64,000 bases of DNA, from contig CABIZZ010000001.1 of assembly GCA_902363395.1 (NCBI GenBank), forward strand, positions 620,001-684,000, read 5' to 3'. Source of the stretch: Streptococcaceae bacterium. Its GTDB lineage: Bacteria; Bacillota; Bacilli; Lactobacillales; Streptococcaceae. Numbering within the stretch: position 1 is the stretch's first letter; every line of letters begins with the position of its first letter. The notes beneath the pieces are model-generated. The model saw only the letters and a list, made by a program, of their open reading frames with translations, did no database searches and had not been told where the DNA came from. This document shows positions 53,085 through 61,280 of this stretch, piece after piece. Both the position numbers and the translations under genes were made by a program.

Positions 53085-54407
53085 ATGCGTATTGGATTAT
53101 TTACAGATACTTATTTTCCGCAGGTATCGGGGGTTGCGACCAGTATTCGAACCCTTAAAACAGAATTGGAAAAGTTGGGACATACTGTTTTTATCTTTAC
53201 GACGACGGATAAGGATGTCAACCGCTATGAGGACTGGCAAATTATCCGCATTCCAAGTATCCCTTTCTTTGCTTTTAAGGATCGGCGGATTGCTTATCGT
53301 GGCTTTACCAAGGCTTTGGCCATTGCCAAACAATACAAGCTGGATATGATCCATACACAGACGGAGTTTTCTTTAGGACTACTTGGGGTATGGATTGCTA
53401 AGGAGCTTCGGATTCCAGTGATTCATACCTATCATACCCAGTATGAAGATTATGTGCGTTATATTGCCAAGGGGATGGTTATCCGACCAAGTATGGTCAA
53501 ATACATTGTTCGTGGATATATGAATGACTTGGATGGGGTCATCTGCCCGAGTGAGATTGTCTATGACCTCTTACTGAAATATAAGGTCAAGGCTGAAAAA
53601 CGGATTATTCCGACAGGAATTGAGCTGGCGAAGTTTGAACGCCCTGAAATCACACAAGTGGAAACGCAAGCCCTTCGTGAAAAATTAGGCATTCAAGAGG
53701 GTGAAATCATGCTCTTGAGCTTGTCACGGGTTTCTTACGAGAAAAATATCCAAGCTGTTATTGCGGCCTTGCCTAAAGTGCTAGAAGAAAATGCGCATAT
53801 TAAATTGATTGTGGCTGGAGATGGGCCTTATTTGGATGATTTAAAAAAACAAGCGACCAAGCTTGGTGTATCAGATGCGGTGGTCTTCACAGGAATGATT
53901 CCACCAAATGAAACAGCTCTTTACTATAAGGCGGCAGATTTCTTCATTTCAGCTTCGACTAGTGAGACGCAAGGCTTGACCTATTTAGAGAGTATTGCTA
54001 GTGGGACACCCTTAATTGCTCAGAGTAATCCTTACTTAGATAATGTGATCAATGATCGGATGTTCGGAATCTTGTATGACCAGGAAGAAGATTTGGCAGC
54101 AGCTATTTTAGAAGCGACCTCAGCCACACCAGAAAAGGATGAGGCTAAGTGGGAGGAGAAGCTTTATGAAATTTCTTCAACAAACTTTGGTCGCAGGGTC
54201 TATGAGTTCTATCTCGATGCCATTATTTCGAAAGATTTTTATAATGAACGTCATCCTGAGGAAAGCCGTACCAAACGGGTGACCAAGTCTATTGTGAAAA
54301 TTCCACAAAAGGTCATCGCTATGCCAGTAAATGGGTCTGTGAGAATCATGAAAGGCTCCTTTAAACAGGTGAAAAAGATACGCAACATTACCAAGTTATT
54401 GGATTAG
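53085..54407 (+). CDS. Glucosyl-diacylglycerol synthase-type glycosyltransferase
   Basis: This 440-residue GT4 enzyme is similar in layout to the monoglucosyl-diacylglycerol synthases paired with CpoA. The N-terminal GLFTDTYFPQVSGVATSI (about residues 4-21) is the acceptor-binding glycine loop of this family. IHTYHTQYEDYVRY follows. The donor site contains LSRVSYEKNIQ (about 210-220) and EX7E motif SETQGLTYLESIASGTPLI (about 289-307). A basic C-terminal tail (about 385-440) would hold the enzyme to anionic membrane. It starts one base after cpoA. Confidence 0.88.
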   Translation: MRIGLFTDTYFPQVSGVATSIRTLKTELEKLGHTVFIFTTTDKDVNRYEDWQIIRIPSIPFFAFKDRRIAYRGFTKALAIAKQYKLDMIHTQTEFSLGLLGVWIAKELRIPVIHTYHTQYEDYVRYIAKGMVIRPSMVKYIVRGYMNDLDGVICPSEIVYDLLLKYKVKAEKRIIPTGIELAKFERPEITQVETQALREKLGIQEGEIMLLSLSRVSYEKNIQAVIAALPKVLEENAHIKLIVAGDGPYLDDLKKQATKLGVSDAVVFTGMIPPNETALYYKAADFFISASTSETQGLTYLESIASGTPLIAQSNPYLDNVINDRMFGILYDQEEDLAAAILEATSATPEKDEAKWEEKLYEISSTNFGRRVYEFYLDAIISKDFYNERHPEESRTKRVTKSIVKIPQKVIAMPVNGSVRIMKGSFKQVKKIRNITKLLD

Positions 54408-54441
54408 AATTCATCTCAGAAGCTAGGGGTCCTAAAGAAAG

Positions 54442-54471
54442 GCTTCTGGCATAGTGGATAGGAAGCTTTTT
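54442..54471 (+). terminator. Terminator of the glycosyltransferase operon
   Basis: GCTTC (54442-54446) pairs with GAAGC (54462-54466), followed by TTTTTCC. An alternative hairpin, CAGAAGC (54418-54424) with GCTTCTG (54442-54448), shares the first arm. Termination efficiency is uncertain. Confidence 0.5.
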
Positions 54472-54475
54472 CCTC

Positions 54476-54503
54476 TTGCAAAATATTTCAATCGTGCTAT
54501 AAT
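54476..54503 (+). promoter_or_regulatory. thrS promoter
   Basis: The -35 is TTGCAA (54476-54481) and the -10 is TATAAT (54498-54503) with an extended TGC, 16 bp apart. It starts the T-box leader. Confidence 0.8.
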
Positions 54504-54509
54504 ACTAGT

Positions 54510-54717
54510 CAGAGACATATCAAATCTAGGAAATCTGAAAGAGAGCGCGTGGGGCTGGAAATCGCGTAGAGGATAGGTTTGGGACTACTCGGTGAACTTT
54601 TTATGCAAACATAAAACGGTGGCCACGTTAGAGCCAATCAGAGGTGTCCCTCTTTTTTGAGGAACATAAATGAAGGTGGAACCACGTTGCGACGTCCTTT
54701 TTAGGATGTCGCTTTTT
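54510..54717 (+). promoter_or_regulatory. T-box riboswitch controlling thrS
   Basis: A ~200-nt leader contains a long stem I region, the conserved T-box AAGGTGGAACCACG (54673-54686), and a terminator pairing GCGACGTCC with GGATGTCGC (54689-54712) plus T5. Uncharged tRNA-Thr would bind and switch the RNA from terminator to antiterminator. The specifier is probably one of the ACT triplets at 54586-54592, which fits Thr, although I could not fold stem I with certainty. Confidence 0.93.
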
Positions 54718-54789
54718 ATTTTTGATGAGGAAGTCAAAAAGAGTTTCACCCTAACTAAGCTAACAAAAAAACTATATAAGGAGAACATC

Positions 54790-56733
54790 ATGATTAAGAT
54801 TACTTTCCCAGATGGCGCTGTTCGTGAATTCGAATCTGGCGTTACAACTTTTGAAATTGCTCAATCTATCAGCAATTCCCTAGCTAAAAAAGCTCTTGCT
54901 GGTAAATTTAACGGCAAACTCATCGACACTACTCGTGCCATCACTGAAGATGGAAGCATTGAAATCGTGACACCTGATCACGAAGATGCTCTTCCAATCT
55001 TGCGTCATTCAGCGGCTCACTTGTTCGCTCAAGCTGCTCGTCGCCTCTTCCCAGACATTCATTTGGGTGTCGGTCCAGCTATCGAAGATGGTTTCTACTA
55101 CGATACAGACAACCAAGCGGGTCAAATCTCTAACGAAGACCTTCCTCGTATCGAAGAAGAAATGAAGAAAATCGTTAAGGAAAACTTCCCATCAATCCGT
55201 GAGGAAGTGACTAAAGACGAGGCGCGTGAAATCTTCAAGAACGACCCATATAAATTGGAATTGATTGAAGAACACTCTGAAGACGAAGGTGGTTTGACCA
55301 TCTACCGTCAAGGTGAATACGTTGACCTTTGCCGTGGCCCACACGTTCCATCAACTGGTCGTATCCAAATTTTCCACCTTCTCAATGTAGCTGGTGCATA
55401 CTGGCGTGGTAATAGCGACAATGCTATGATGCAACGAATCTACGGTACTGCTTGGTTCGACAAGAAAGATTTGAAGAACTACCTTCAAATGCGTGAAGAA
55501 GCCAAAGAACGTGACCACCGTAAACTTGGTAAAGAGCTTGACCTCTTCATGATTTCTCAAGAGGTTGGTCAAGGTCTTCCATTCTGGTTGCCAAATGGTG
55601 CGACCATCCGTCGTGAGTTGGAACGCTACATCGTCGACAAAGAGTTGGCTTCTGGCTACCAACACGTTTACACTCCACCACTTGCTTCTGTAGAACTTTA
55701 CAAGACTTCTGGTCACTGGGAACACTACCGTGAAGATATGTTCCCAACTATGGATATGGGAGATGGGGAAGAATTTGTCCTTCGTCCAATGAACTGCCCA
55801 CACCACATTCAAGTCTTCAAACACCATGTTCACTCATACCGTGAATTGCCAATCCGTATCGCTGAAATCGGTATGATGCACCGCTATGAAAAATCTGGTG
55901 CTCTGACTGGTCTTCAACGGGTGCGTGAAATGTCACTCAACGACGGTCACCTCTTTGTGACTCCAGAACAAATCCAAGAGGAATTCCAACGTGCCCTTCA
56001 ATTAATCATCGATGTCTACGAAGACTTCAACTTGAATGAGTATCGTTTCCGTCTCTCTCTCCGTGACCCTCAAGATACTCACAAGTACTTCGATAACGAT
56101 GAAATGTGGGAAAATGCTCAAACTATGCTTCGAGCTGCGCTTGATGAAATGGGCGTGGACTACTTTGAAGCTGAAGGGGAAGCTGCCTTCTACGGACCAA
56201 AATTGGATATCCAGGTGAAGACTGCCCTTGGTAAAGAAGAAACCCTTTCTACTATCCAGCTTGACTTCTTGCTTCCAGAACGCTTTGACCTTAAATATAT
56301 CGGAGCGGATGGTGAAGAGCACCGTCCAGTCATGATCCACCGTGGTGTTATCTCAACCATGGAACGCTTCACGGCTATCTTGATTGAAAACTACAAGGGT
56401 GCCTTCCCAACATGGCTGGCCCCACACCAAGTAACTCTTATCCCAGTTTCGAACGAGAAACATGTGGACTACGCTTGGGAAGTAGCGAAGAAACTTCGTG
56501 ACCGTGGTGTCCGTGCCGATGTGGATGAACGCAATGAAAAAATGCAGTTCAAGATCCGTGCTTCTCAAACTCAAAAAATTCCTTACCAATTAATCGTTGG
56601 TGACAAGGAAATGGAAGAGAAGGCGGTAAATGTTCGCCGCTATGGTCAAAAAGAAACGGAAACCATGCCGGTAGATGCATTTGTAGAATTAATCCTTGCA
56701 GATATTGCAAATAAATCTCGTGTAGCAAACTAA
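54790..56733 (+). CDS. thrS: Threonyl-tRNA synthetase
   Basis: The ATG at 54790, with AAGGAG just upstream, gives 647 residues as in other bacteria; earlier in-frame starts lie inside the T-box. Domains in order: TGS (about 1-62), the second editing domain (about 65-225, with [10 protein letters not shown] and the [12 protein letters not shown] motif), the class II catalytic core with zinc ligands in MNCPHH (about 335-340), and the anticodon-binding domain (about 545-647). It charges tRNA-Thr and edits mischarged Ser. Expression is controlled by the T-box leader. Confidence 0.97.
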   Translation: MIKITFPDGAVREFESGVTTFEIAQSISNSLAKKALAGKFNGKLIDTTRAITEDGSIEIVTPDHEDALPILRHSAAHLFAQAARRLFPDIHLGVGPAIEDGFYYDTDNQAGQISNEDLPRIEEEMKKIVKENFPSIREEVTKDEAREIFKNDPYKLELIEEHSEDEGGLTIYRQGEYVDLCRGPHVPSTGRIQIFHLLNVAGAYWRGNSDNAMMQRIYGTAWFDKKDLKNYLQMREEAKERDHRKLGKELDLFMISQEVGQGLPFWLPNGATIRRELERYIVDKELASGYQHVYTPPLASVELYKTSGHWEHYREDMFPTMDMGDGEEFVLRPMNCPHHIQVFKHHVHSYRELPIRIAEIGMMHRYEKSGALTGLQRVREMSLNDGHLFVTPEQIQEEFQRALQLIIDVYEDFNLNEYRFRLSLRDPQDTHKYFDNDEMWENAQTMLRAALDEMGVDYFEAEGEAAFYGPKLDIQVKTALGKEETLSTIQLDFLLPERFDLKYIGADGEEHRPVMIHRGVISTMERFTAILIENYKGAFPTWLAPHQVTLIPVSNEKHVDYAWEVAKKLRDRGVRADVDERNEKMQFKIRASQTQKIPYQLIVGDKEMEEKAVNVRRYGQKETETMPVDAFVELILADIANKSRVAN

Positions 56734-56740
56734 CAGATAG

Positions 56741-56871
56741 AAGAGAGTGGGACAGAAATCGGTAATTCGTTAGAATTCGATTTCGTCGTCCCACCTCCGC
56801 ACAGTTGAGTAGGGCTGTAAAAGCTGATGAAATCAGCGTAGTAGAGCCCACTCAACCACTGCGTCTTTCTC
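56741..56871 (+). other. Highly structured intergenic element after thrS
   Basis: Hairpin 1 pairs GTGGGAC (56747-56753) with GTCCCAC (56788-56794), with inner AATCG/CGATT and AATTC/GAATT helices. Hairpin 2 pairs CAGTTGAGTAGGGCT-like sequence with AGCCCACTCAACC, and contains an inner GCTGAT/ATCAGC stem. I recall similar GAGTGGGACAGAAAT-type sequences in intergenic regions of oral streptococci, so it is probably an interspersed repeat. Only one copy lies in this window. The sequence from 56923 to 57050 shows no gene. Confidence 0.65.
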
Positions 56872-56892
56872 AACAATCCAAAAACAATTAAG

Positions 56893-56922
56893 AGGCTAGG
56901 ACTTTTGTCCCAGCCTTTTTTG
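56893..56922 (+). terminator. thrS downstream terminator
   Basis: AGGCTAGGAC pairs with GTCCCAGCCT (one mismatch) around TTTT, followed by T5. Confidence 0.85.
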
Positions 56923-57054
56923 TGGATTGAAAATAATTATTCAAGCGCTGTTTTAGTGACCTCTATCTTGTGATAATTATTTTTTCCATTGCATAACCTT
57001 TTTCTTTCTCTTTCTTTACAAATCAAAGTATAACTCCCATTTTTCAAAGAAATT

Positions 57055-57063
57055 TGCTATAAT
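57055..57063 (+). promoter_or_regulatory. vicRKX promoter, extended -10
   Basis: TGCTATAAT lies about 50 bases before vicR. No clear -35 was recognised. The leader between it and the start contains AAAAAATAGAAGTAGG-type purines as ribosome site. Confidence 0.5.
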
Positions 57064-57114
57064 GAAAGGACAGAGATTTGAAGAAGCAAAGAAAAAATAG
57101 AAGTAGGTACATGT

Positions 57115-57816
57115 ATGAAGAAAATTCTTGTTGTAGATGATGAAAAGCCGATTTCGGATATTATAAAATTCAATATGGCCAAAGAAGGCTATGAAGTCTT
57201 GACTGCCTTCGATGGGAAGGAAGCACTGGCTGTTTTCGAAGCTGAGAACCCAGATATTTTGATTTTGGACCTCATGCTTCCTGAAATTGACGGCTTGGAA
57301 GTGGCGCGTACCATTCGGAAGACTAGTAATGTGCCGATTATTGTTCTTTCTGCCAAAGATACCGAATTTGATAAGGTCATCGGTCTTGAAATTGGGGCGG
57401 ATGACTATGTGACCAAGCCATTCTCAAATCGTGAGCTTCAAGCTCGCGTAAAAGCTTTGTTGCGTCGGACAGAACTAACGGTAGAATCACAGACAGAGTC
57501 TACTTCAGATTCAGAGATTGTGATTGGGGATTTGAAAATCATTCCGGATGCCTTCCTTGCTCAGAAAAAAGGCAAAGAGCTTGAGTTGACCCATCGCGAA
57601 TTTGAGTTGCTTTATCACTTGGCGACCCATGTAGGCCAAGTCATGACTCGTGAGCATTTGCTGGAAACAGTCTGGGGCTACGATTATTTTGGTGATGTTC
57701 GGACAGTGGACGTAACGATTCGACGTTTGCGTGAAAAAATCGAAGATATTCCAGGTCGTCCGGAGTATATTTTAACGCGCCGTGGCGTCGGTTACTATAT
57801 GAGAAACAATGATTAA
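57115..57816 (+). CDS. vicR: Response regulator VicR (WalR)
   Basis: This 233-residue OmpR/PhoB-type regulator is the essential cell-wall homeostasis regulator of streptococci. The receiver domain has the acidic pocket VVDDEKPI (about 6-13), the phosphorylated Asp in [13 protein letters not shown] (about 50-62) and Lys in [10 protein letters not shown] (about 99-108). The winged-helix output domain (about 135-230) contains [13 protein letters not shown] and [15 protein letters not shown]. It overlaps vicK by 8 nt, so sensor and regulator are coupled. Confidence 0.96.
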   Translation: MKKILVVDDEKPISDIIKFNMAKEGYEVLTAFDGKEALAVFEAENPDILILDLMLPEIDGLEVARTIRKTSNVPIIVLSAKDTEFDKVIGLEIGADDYVTKPFSNRELQARVKALLRRTELTVESQTESTSDSEIVIGDLKIIPDAFLAQKKGKELELTHREFELLYHLATHVGQVMTREHLLETVWGYDYFGDVRTVDVTIRRLREKIEDIPGRPEYILTRRGVGYYMRNND

Positions 57817-59155
57817 TCACATCAAAGAAGTCATGACCTCTTATAATTTTGTTTTTATTTTAATCACTCTTGGATTCATTATCGTGGTAGCCTTGCTGAT
57901 CCTAGAAAATCGTCGGGATAACATGAAGCTACGCTTGTTGAATGATAAGATTAAGAGTTTGATTGCTGGAGAATATTCCGATATCATTGATTTACAAGGG
58001 GGTCCTGAATTAACAGAGATTTCCAACAATATCAATGATTTATCAGAAGTTATTCGTTTGACGCATGAAAATCTGGAACAAGAAACCAAGCGCTTGACCA
58101 GTATTCTTTCCTATATGACAGATGGGGTCTTAGCGACCAACCGTCGGGGACAGATTATCCTGGTCAATGAAATGGCTGCCAAACAGCTTAATGTCGTGGT
58201 CGAAGAGGTCATGAATATCAGTATTCTAGATCTGCTTGGCATTAGTGAAGAGTATGAACTGCGTGACTTGATTACCAATGTTCCAGAATTGACTATCGAT
58301 TCGCAGGATGAAAATGGGGAGTACATCTCTTTACGGGTTCGCTTCGCTTTGATTCGGAGAGAGTCTGGTTTTATTTCTGGTCTGGTAGCCGTCTTGCATG
58401 ACACAACCGAACAGGACAAGGAAGAGCGGGAACGTCGTTTATTCGTATCCAACGTTAGTCATGAACTCCGAACACCACTGACCAGTGTTAAATCTTACCT
58501 GGAAGCCTTGGATGACGGAGCCATTTCGGAGCCAGTTGCACCGGAATTTGTCAAAGTATCTTTGACAGAGACCAACCGGATGATGCGGATGGTGACGGAT
58601 CTATTGAGTCTTTCACGGATTGATAATGAAACCAGTCAATTGGATGTTGAGTTGACCAACTTTACAGCCTTTATCACCTTCATTTTGAACCGCTTTGATA
58701 AGATGAAGAACCAGGCTGGTGAGAAGAAATATGATATTGTTCGTGATTATCCAATTTCGCCTGTCTGGGTTGAAATTGATACAGACAAGATGACACAGGT
58801 CTTAGATAATATCTTAAATAATGCTATCAAATATTCCCCAGATGGTGGGGAAATTCGTGTGGGAATGAAAACGACAGATGCCCAGTTGATTATCTCGATT
58901 TCAGATGAGGGCTTAGGGATTCCTAAAAAGGATCTCCCACGAATTTTTGACCGCTTTTATCGCGTGGATAAGGCACGTAGTCGCGCCCAAGGTGGGACTG
59001 GTTTAGGACTGGCCATTGCCAAGGAAATTATCAAGCAACACAAAGGATTTATCTGGGCCAAGAGTGAATATGGAAAAGGTTCTACTTTCACGATTGTCCT
59101 ACCATATGACAAAGATGCTATCCTGGATGATGGATGGGATAATGAGGATGAATAA
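57809..59155 (+). CDS. vicK: Sensor histidine kinase VicK (WalK)
   Basis: This 448-residue kinase has a single N-terminal membrane helix (about residues 12-32) and no large extracellular domain, the streptococcal form of WalK. A HAMP-like segment (about 35-90) is followed by a PAS domain (about 95-205, [20 protein letters not shown]). The dimerisation helix has the phospho-accepting His in [15 protein letters not shown] (about 217). The ATPase domain has N box [14 protein letters not shown] and G boxes [10 protein letters not shown] and [12 protein letters not shown]. vicX follows after 8 bp. Confidence 0.96.
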   Translation: MINHIKEVMTSYNFVFILITLGFIIVVALLILENRRDNMKLRLLNDKIKSLIAGEYSDIIDLQGGPELTEISNNINDLSEVIRLTHENLEQETKRLTSILSYMTDGVLATNRRGQIILVNEMAAKQLNVVVEEVMNISILDLLGISEEYELRDLITNVPELTIDSQDENGEYISLRVRFALIRRESGFISGLVAVLHDTTEQDKEERERRLFVSNVSHELRTPLTSVKSYLEALDDGAISEPVAPEFVKVSLTETNRMMRMVTDLLSLSRIDNETSQLDVELTNFTAFITFILNRFDKMKNQAGEKKYDIVRDYPISPVWVEIDTDKMTQVLDNILNNAIKYSPDGGEIRVGMKTTDAQLIISISDEGLGIPKKDLPRIFDRFYRVDKARSRAQGGTGLGLAIAKEIIKQHKGFIWAKSEYGKGSTFTIVLPYDKDAILDDGWDNEDE

Positions 59156-59163
59156 GAAAACTA

Positions 59164-59973
59164 ATGGATGAAAAAGGGTTTAAGTATAGTATTTTAGCTT
59201 CAGGATCGAGTGGTAATTCTTTTTACTTAGAGACTCCTAAGAAGAAAATTCTAGTAGATGCAGGCTTGTCCGGGAAGAAAATTACAGGTTTGCTTGCAGA
59301 GATTGATCGCAAACCCGAAGATCTTGATGCTATTTTAATCACACATGAACATTCGGATCACATTCATGGCGTTGGTGTGCTAGCTCGTAAATACGGGATG
59401 GACCTATACGCCAATGAAGCTACCTGGAAGGCCATGGAGGGAAGCAAGTACCTTGGGAAGGTCGATGACTCCCAGAAACATTTATTTGAAATGGGTAAGA
59501 CCTTAACCTTCGGGGATTTGGATGTGGAAAGTTTTGGTGTCAGCCATGATGCTGCGGCTCCCCAGTTCTATCGGTTCATGAAGGATGGGAAGAGCTTTGT
59601 CATGCTGACGGATACAGGTTATGTCAGTGATCGGATGGCGGGGATTGTTGAAAATGCAGATGGCTATTTGATCGAGTCCAACCACGATGTGGAAATCCTA
59701 CGAGCTGGCTCTTATGCTTGGCGATTAAAGCAACGGATCTTATCCGATTTGGGCCACCTCTCTAATGAAGATGGTGCAGATGCCATGATTCGGACCCTAG
59801 GCAATAAGACCAAAAAGATTTATCTGGGCCACTTATCTAAGGAAAACAATATTAAAGAATTGGCCCATATGACCATGGTTAATCAACTGGCTCGAGCAGA
59901 TCTAGCAGTGGGGCATGATTTTGACGTCTTGGATACATCTCCAGATACAGCGACTCCATTAGTAGATATCTAG
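59164..59973 (+). CDS. vicX: VicX metallo-beta-lactamase-fold protein (YycJ)
   Basis: This 269-residue cytoplasmic hydrolase of the metallo-beta-lactamase superfamily is encoded third in the vic operon. The metal motif THEHSDHIHG (about residues 60-69) is complete, with later ligands around MLTDTGYVS (about 145-153) and GHLSKENN (about 222-229). The N-terminal LASGSSGNSFYLE is typical of the YycJ group. It affects biofilm and competence phenotypes in streptococci; the substrate is unsettled, and DNA or RNA processing has been proposed. Confidence 0.93.
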   Translation: MDEKGFKYSILASGSSGNSFYLETPKKKILVDAGLSGKKITGLLAEIDRKPEDLDAILITHEHSDHIHGVGVLARKYGMDLYANEATWKAMEGSKYLGKVDDSQKHLFEMGKTLTFGDLDVESFGVSHDAAAPQFYRFMKDGKSFVMLTDTGYVSDRMAGIVENADGYLIESNHDVEILRAGSYAWRLKQRILSDLGHLSNEDGADAMIRTLGNKTKKIYLGHLSKENNIKELAHMTMVNQLARADLAVGHDFDVLDTSPDTATPLVDI

Positions 59974-59980
59974 ATGATTA

Positions 59981-60009
59981 AAAAAGGAGATGACCTCATC
60001 TCCTTTTTA
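59981..60009 (+). terminator. vic operon terminator
   Basis: AAAAAGGAGATGA pairs perfectly with TCATCTCCTTTTT around CC. Confidence 0.9.
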
Positions 60010-60057
60010 GGTCAGTAGTGTAGGCTTGAAATGAGTTGAAGGATAGGAGCAGTTAGT

Positions 60058-60420
60058 TTGAAATATGTGTATATAACAGTAGGGTTTATTTCCTTAGGAT
60101 TAGGGATTATTGGGATTCCATTACCTATTTTACCAACGACCCCGTTTCTTTTATTAGCTATGGCTTGTTTTGCCAAGAGTTCTCAACGCTTTGAAAAATG
60201 GTTGCATGGGACCAAGTTGTACCAAACTTATGTAGCGGATTATCGGGAAACCAAGTCGATCTCAAAAAAGCGGAAAAAAAGAATTATTCTACAAATTTAT
60301 CTTTTGATGGGGATTTCCATTTACCTGGCACCACTCTGGTTTGTGAAATTAGGTCTATTGGGACTAACTATTTTTATCAGTTATTATTTGTTCAAAGTGA
60401 TTCCGGATAAAGAAGAATGA
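60058..60420 (+). CDS. DUF454 (YbaN-like) small membrane protein
   Basis: A 120-residue protein starting at TTG 60058, eight bases after AGGAG. It has two N-terminal helices with the diagnostic GIIGIPLPILPTTPFLLLA region (about residues 16-34; core LPILPTTPFLLLA), a cytoplasmic loop with RFEKWLHGTKLY and KSISKKRKK, and two C-terminal helices. This is the DUF454/YbaN family, inner-membrane proteins of unknown function. It lies between the vic terminator and the rnc promoter and may be transcribed alone. Confidence 0.87.
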   Translation: MKYVYITVGFISLGLGIIGIPLPILPTTPFLLLAMACFAKSSQRFEKWLHGTKLYQTYVADYRETKSISKKRKKRIILQIYLLMGISIYLAPLWFVKLGLLGLTIFISYYLFKVIPDKEE

Positions 60421-60468
60421 TATAAGGACAGAATAGGTCCTAAAACCTATCGTGAAAACAAGGGAAAG

Positions 60469-60491
60469 GAGTGCGAGACGCACTCTTTTTT
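60469..60491 (+). terminator. Terminator before rnc
   Basis: GAGTGCG pairs with CGCACTC around AGA, followed by T6. The rnc -10 box begins three bases later. Confidence 0.88.
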
Positions 60492-60499
60492 GGTATAAT
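60491..60499 (+). promoter_or_regulatory. rnc-smc promoter, extended -10
   Basis: TGGTATAAT lies directly after the upstream terminator T run. Any -35 would fall inside the terminator hairpin, so the extended -10 probably carries recognition. Confidence 0.55.
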
Positions 60500-60578
60500 A
60501 GAGGGGTGTATCTTTTGGACGGAATAGGTCACAGGATTCGATCCAGATGCATAAATGAAGAAAGAAAGTAGTAACGTG

Positions 60579-61280
60579 ATGCAATCCTTATATAACCTTC
60601 TTGTTGAGAAATTTCGGCTGACTTTTGACGATACAGAATTGTTGGAAACAGCTTTTACACATACCTCATATGCGAATGAGCATCGCCTCTTAAAAATTTC
60701 ACATAATGAACGTTTGGAATTTTTAGGAGACGCTGTTCTCCAGTTAGTGATTTCCGAATATTTATTTGCCCTCTACCCTAGTAAGCCAGAGGGAGATTTG
60801 TCAAAAATGCGTTCCATGATTGTTCGTGAGGAAAGCCTGGCAGGTTTTTCCCGTGATTGTGGTTTCGATCAATTTATCAAACTTGGCAAGGGAGAGGAAA
60901 AATCTGGTGGACGTAACCGAGATACCATCTTAGGAGATTTGTTTGAAGCTTTTTTAGGCGCCTTACTCTTGGATAAGGGAGTAGAGATGGTGCGGAACTT
61001 CATTCAGCAAGTCATGATTCCTAAAGTCGAGGCAGGTCAATTTGAGCAAGTGATTGACTATAAGACGCGCTTGCAAGAAATCCTTCAAATCCATGGAGAT
61101 GTCTTGATTACCTATGAGGTGACGAGTGAGTCAGGACCGGCTCATGCCAAGGAGTTTGAAGTGCAAGTGTCTGTCAATGGGAAAATCATCGGTCAAGGAC
61201 GTGGCCGGTCTAAAAAGGCTGCAGAACAAGAAGCAGCAAAAAAAGCAGTGGAGAATAAGGTGGATCCCTCATGTATTTAA
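60579..61280 (+). CDS. rnc: Ribonuclease III
   Basis: This dsRNA-specific endonuclease processes rRNA and mRNA. I use the ATG at 60579 (233 residues), close to the family's length; ATG 60555 would add eight residues, and neither has a strong Shine-Dalgarno site. The RNase III signature [18 protein letters not shown] (about residues 38-55) holds the catalytic Glu and Asp, and [15 protein letters not shown] (about 110-124) the second acidic pair. A dsRNA-binding domain (about 155-230, ending [15 protein letters not shown]) is at the C-terminus. It overlaps smc by 10 nt. Confidence 0.94.
   Translation: MQSLYNLLVEKFRLTFDDTELLETAFTHTSYANEHRLLKISHNERLEFLGDAVLQLVISEYLFALYPSKPEGDLSKMRSMIVREESLAGFSRDCGFDQFIKLGKGEEKSGGRNRDTILGDLFEAFLGALLLDKGVEMVRNFIQQVMIPKVEAGQFEQVIDYKTRLQEILQIHGDVLITYEVTSESGPAHAKEFEVQVSVNGKIIGQGRGRSKKAAEQEAAKKAVENKVDPSCI

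Noticed and set aside
54670..54789. N-terminal extension of thrS from an ATG at 54670
   Set aside because: It would run through the T-box and its terminator; the ATG at 54790 has the ribosome site and the family N-terminus.
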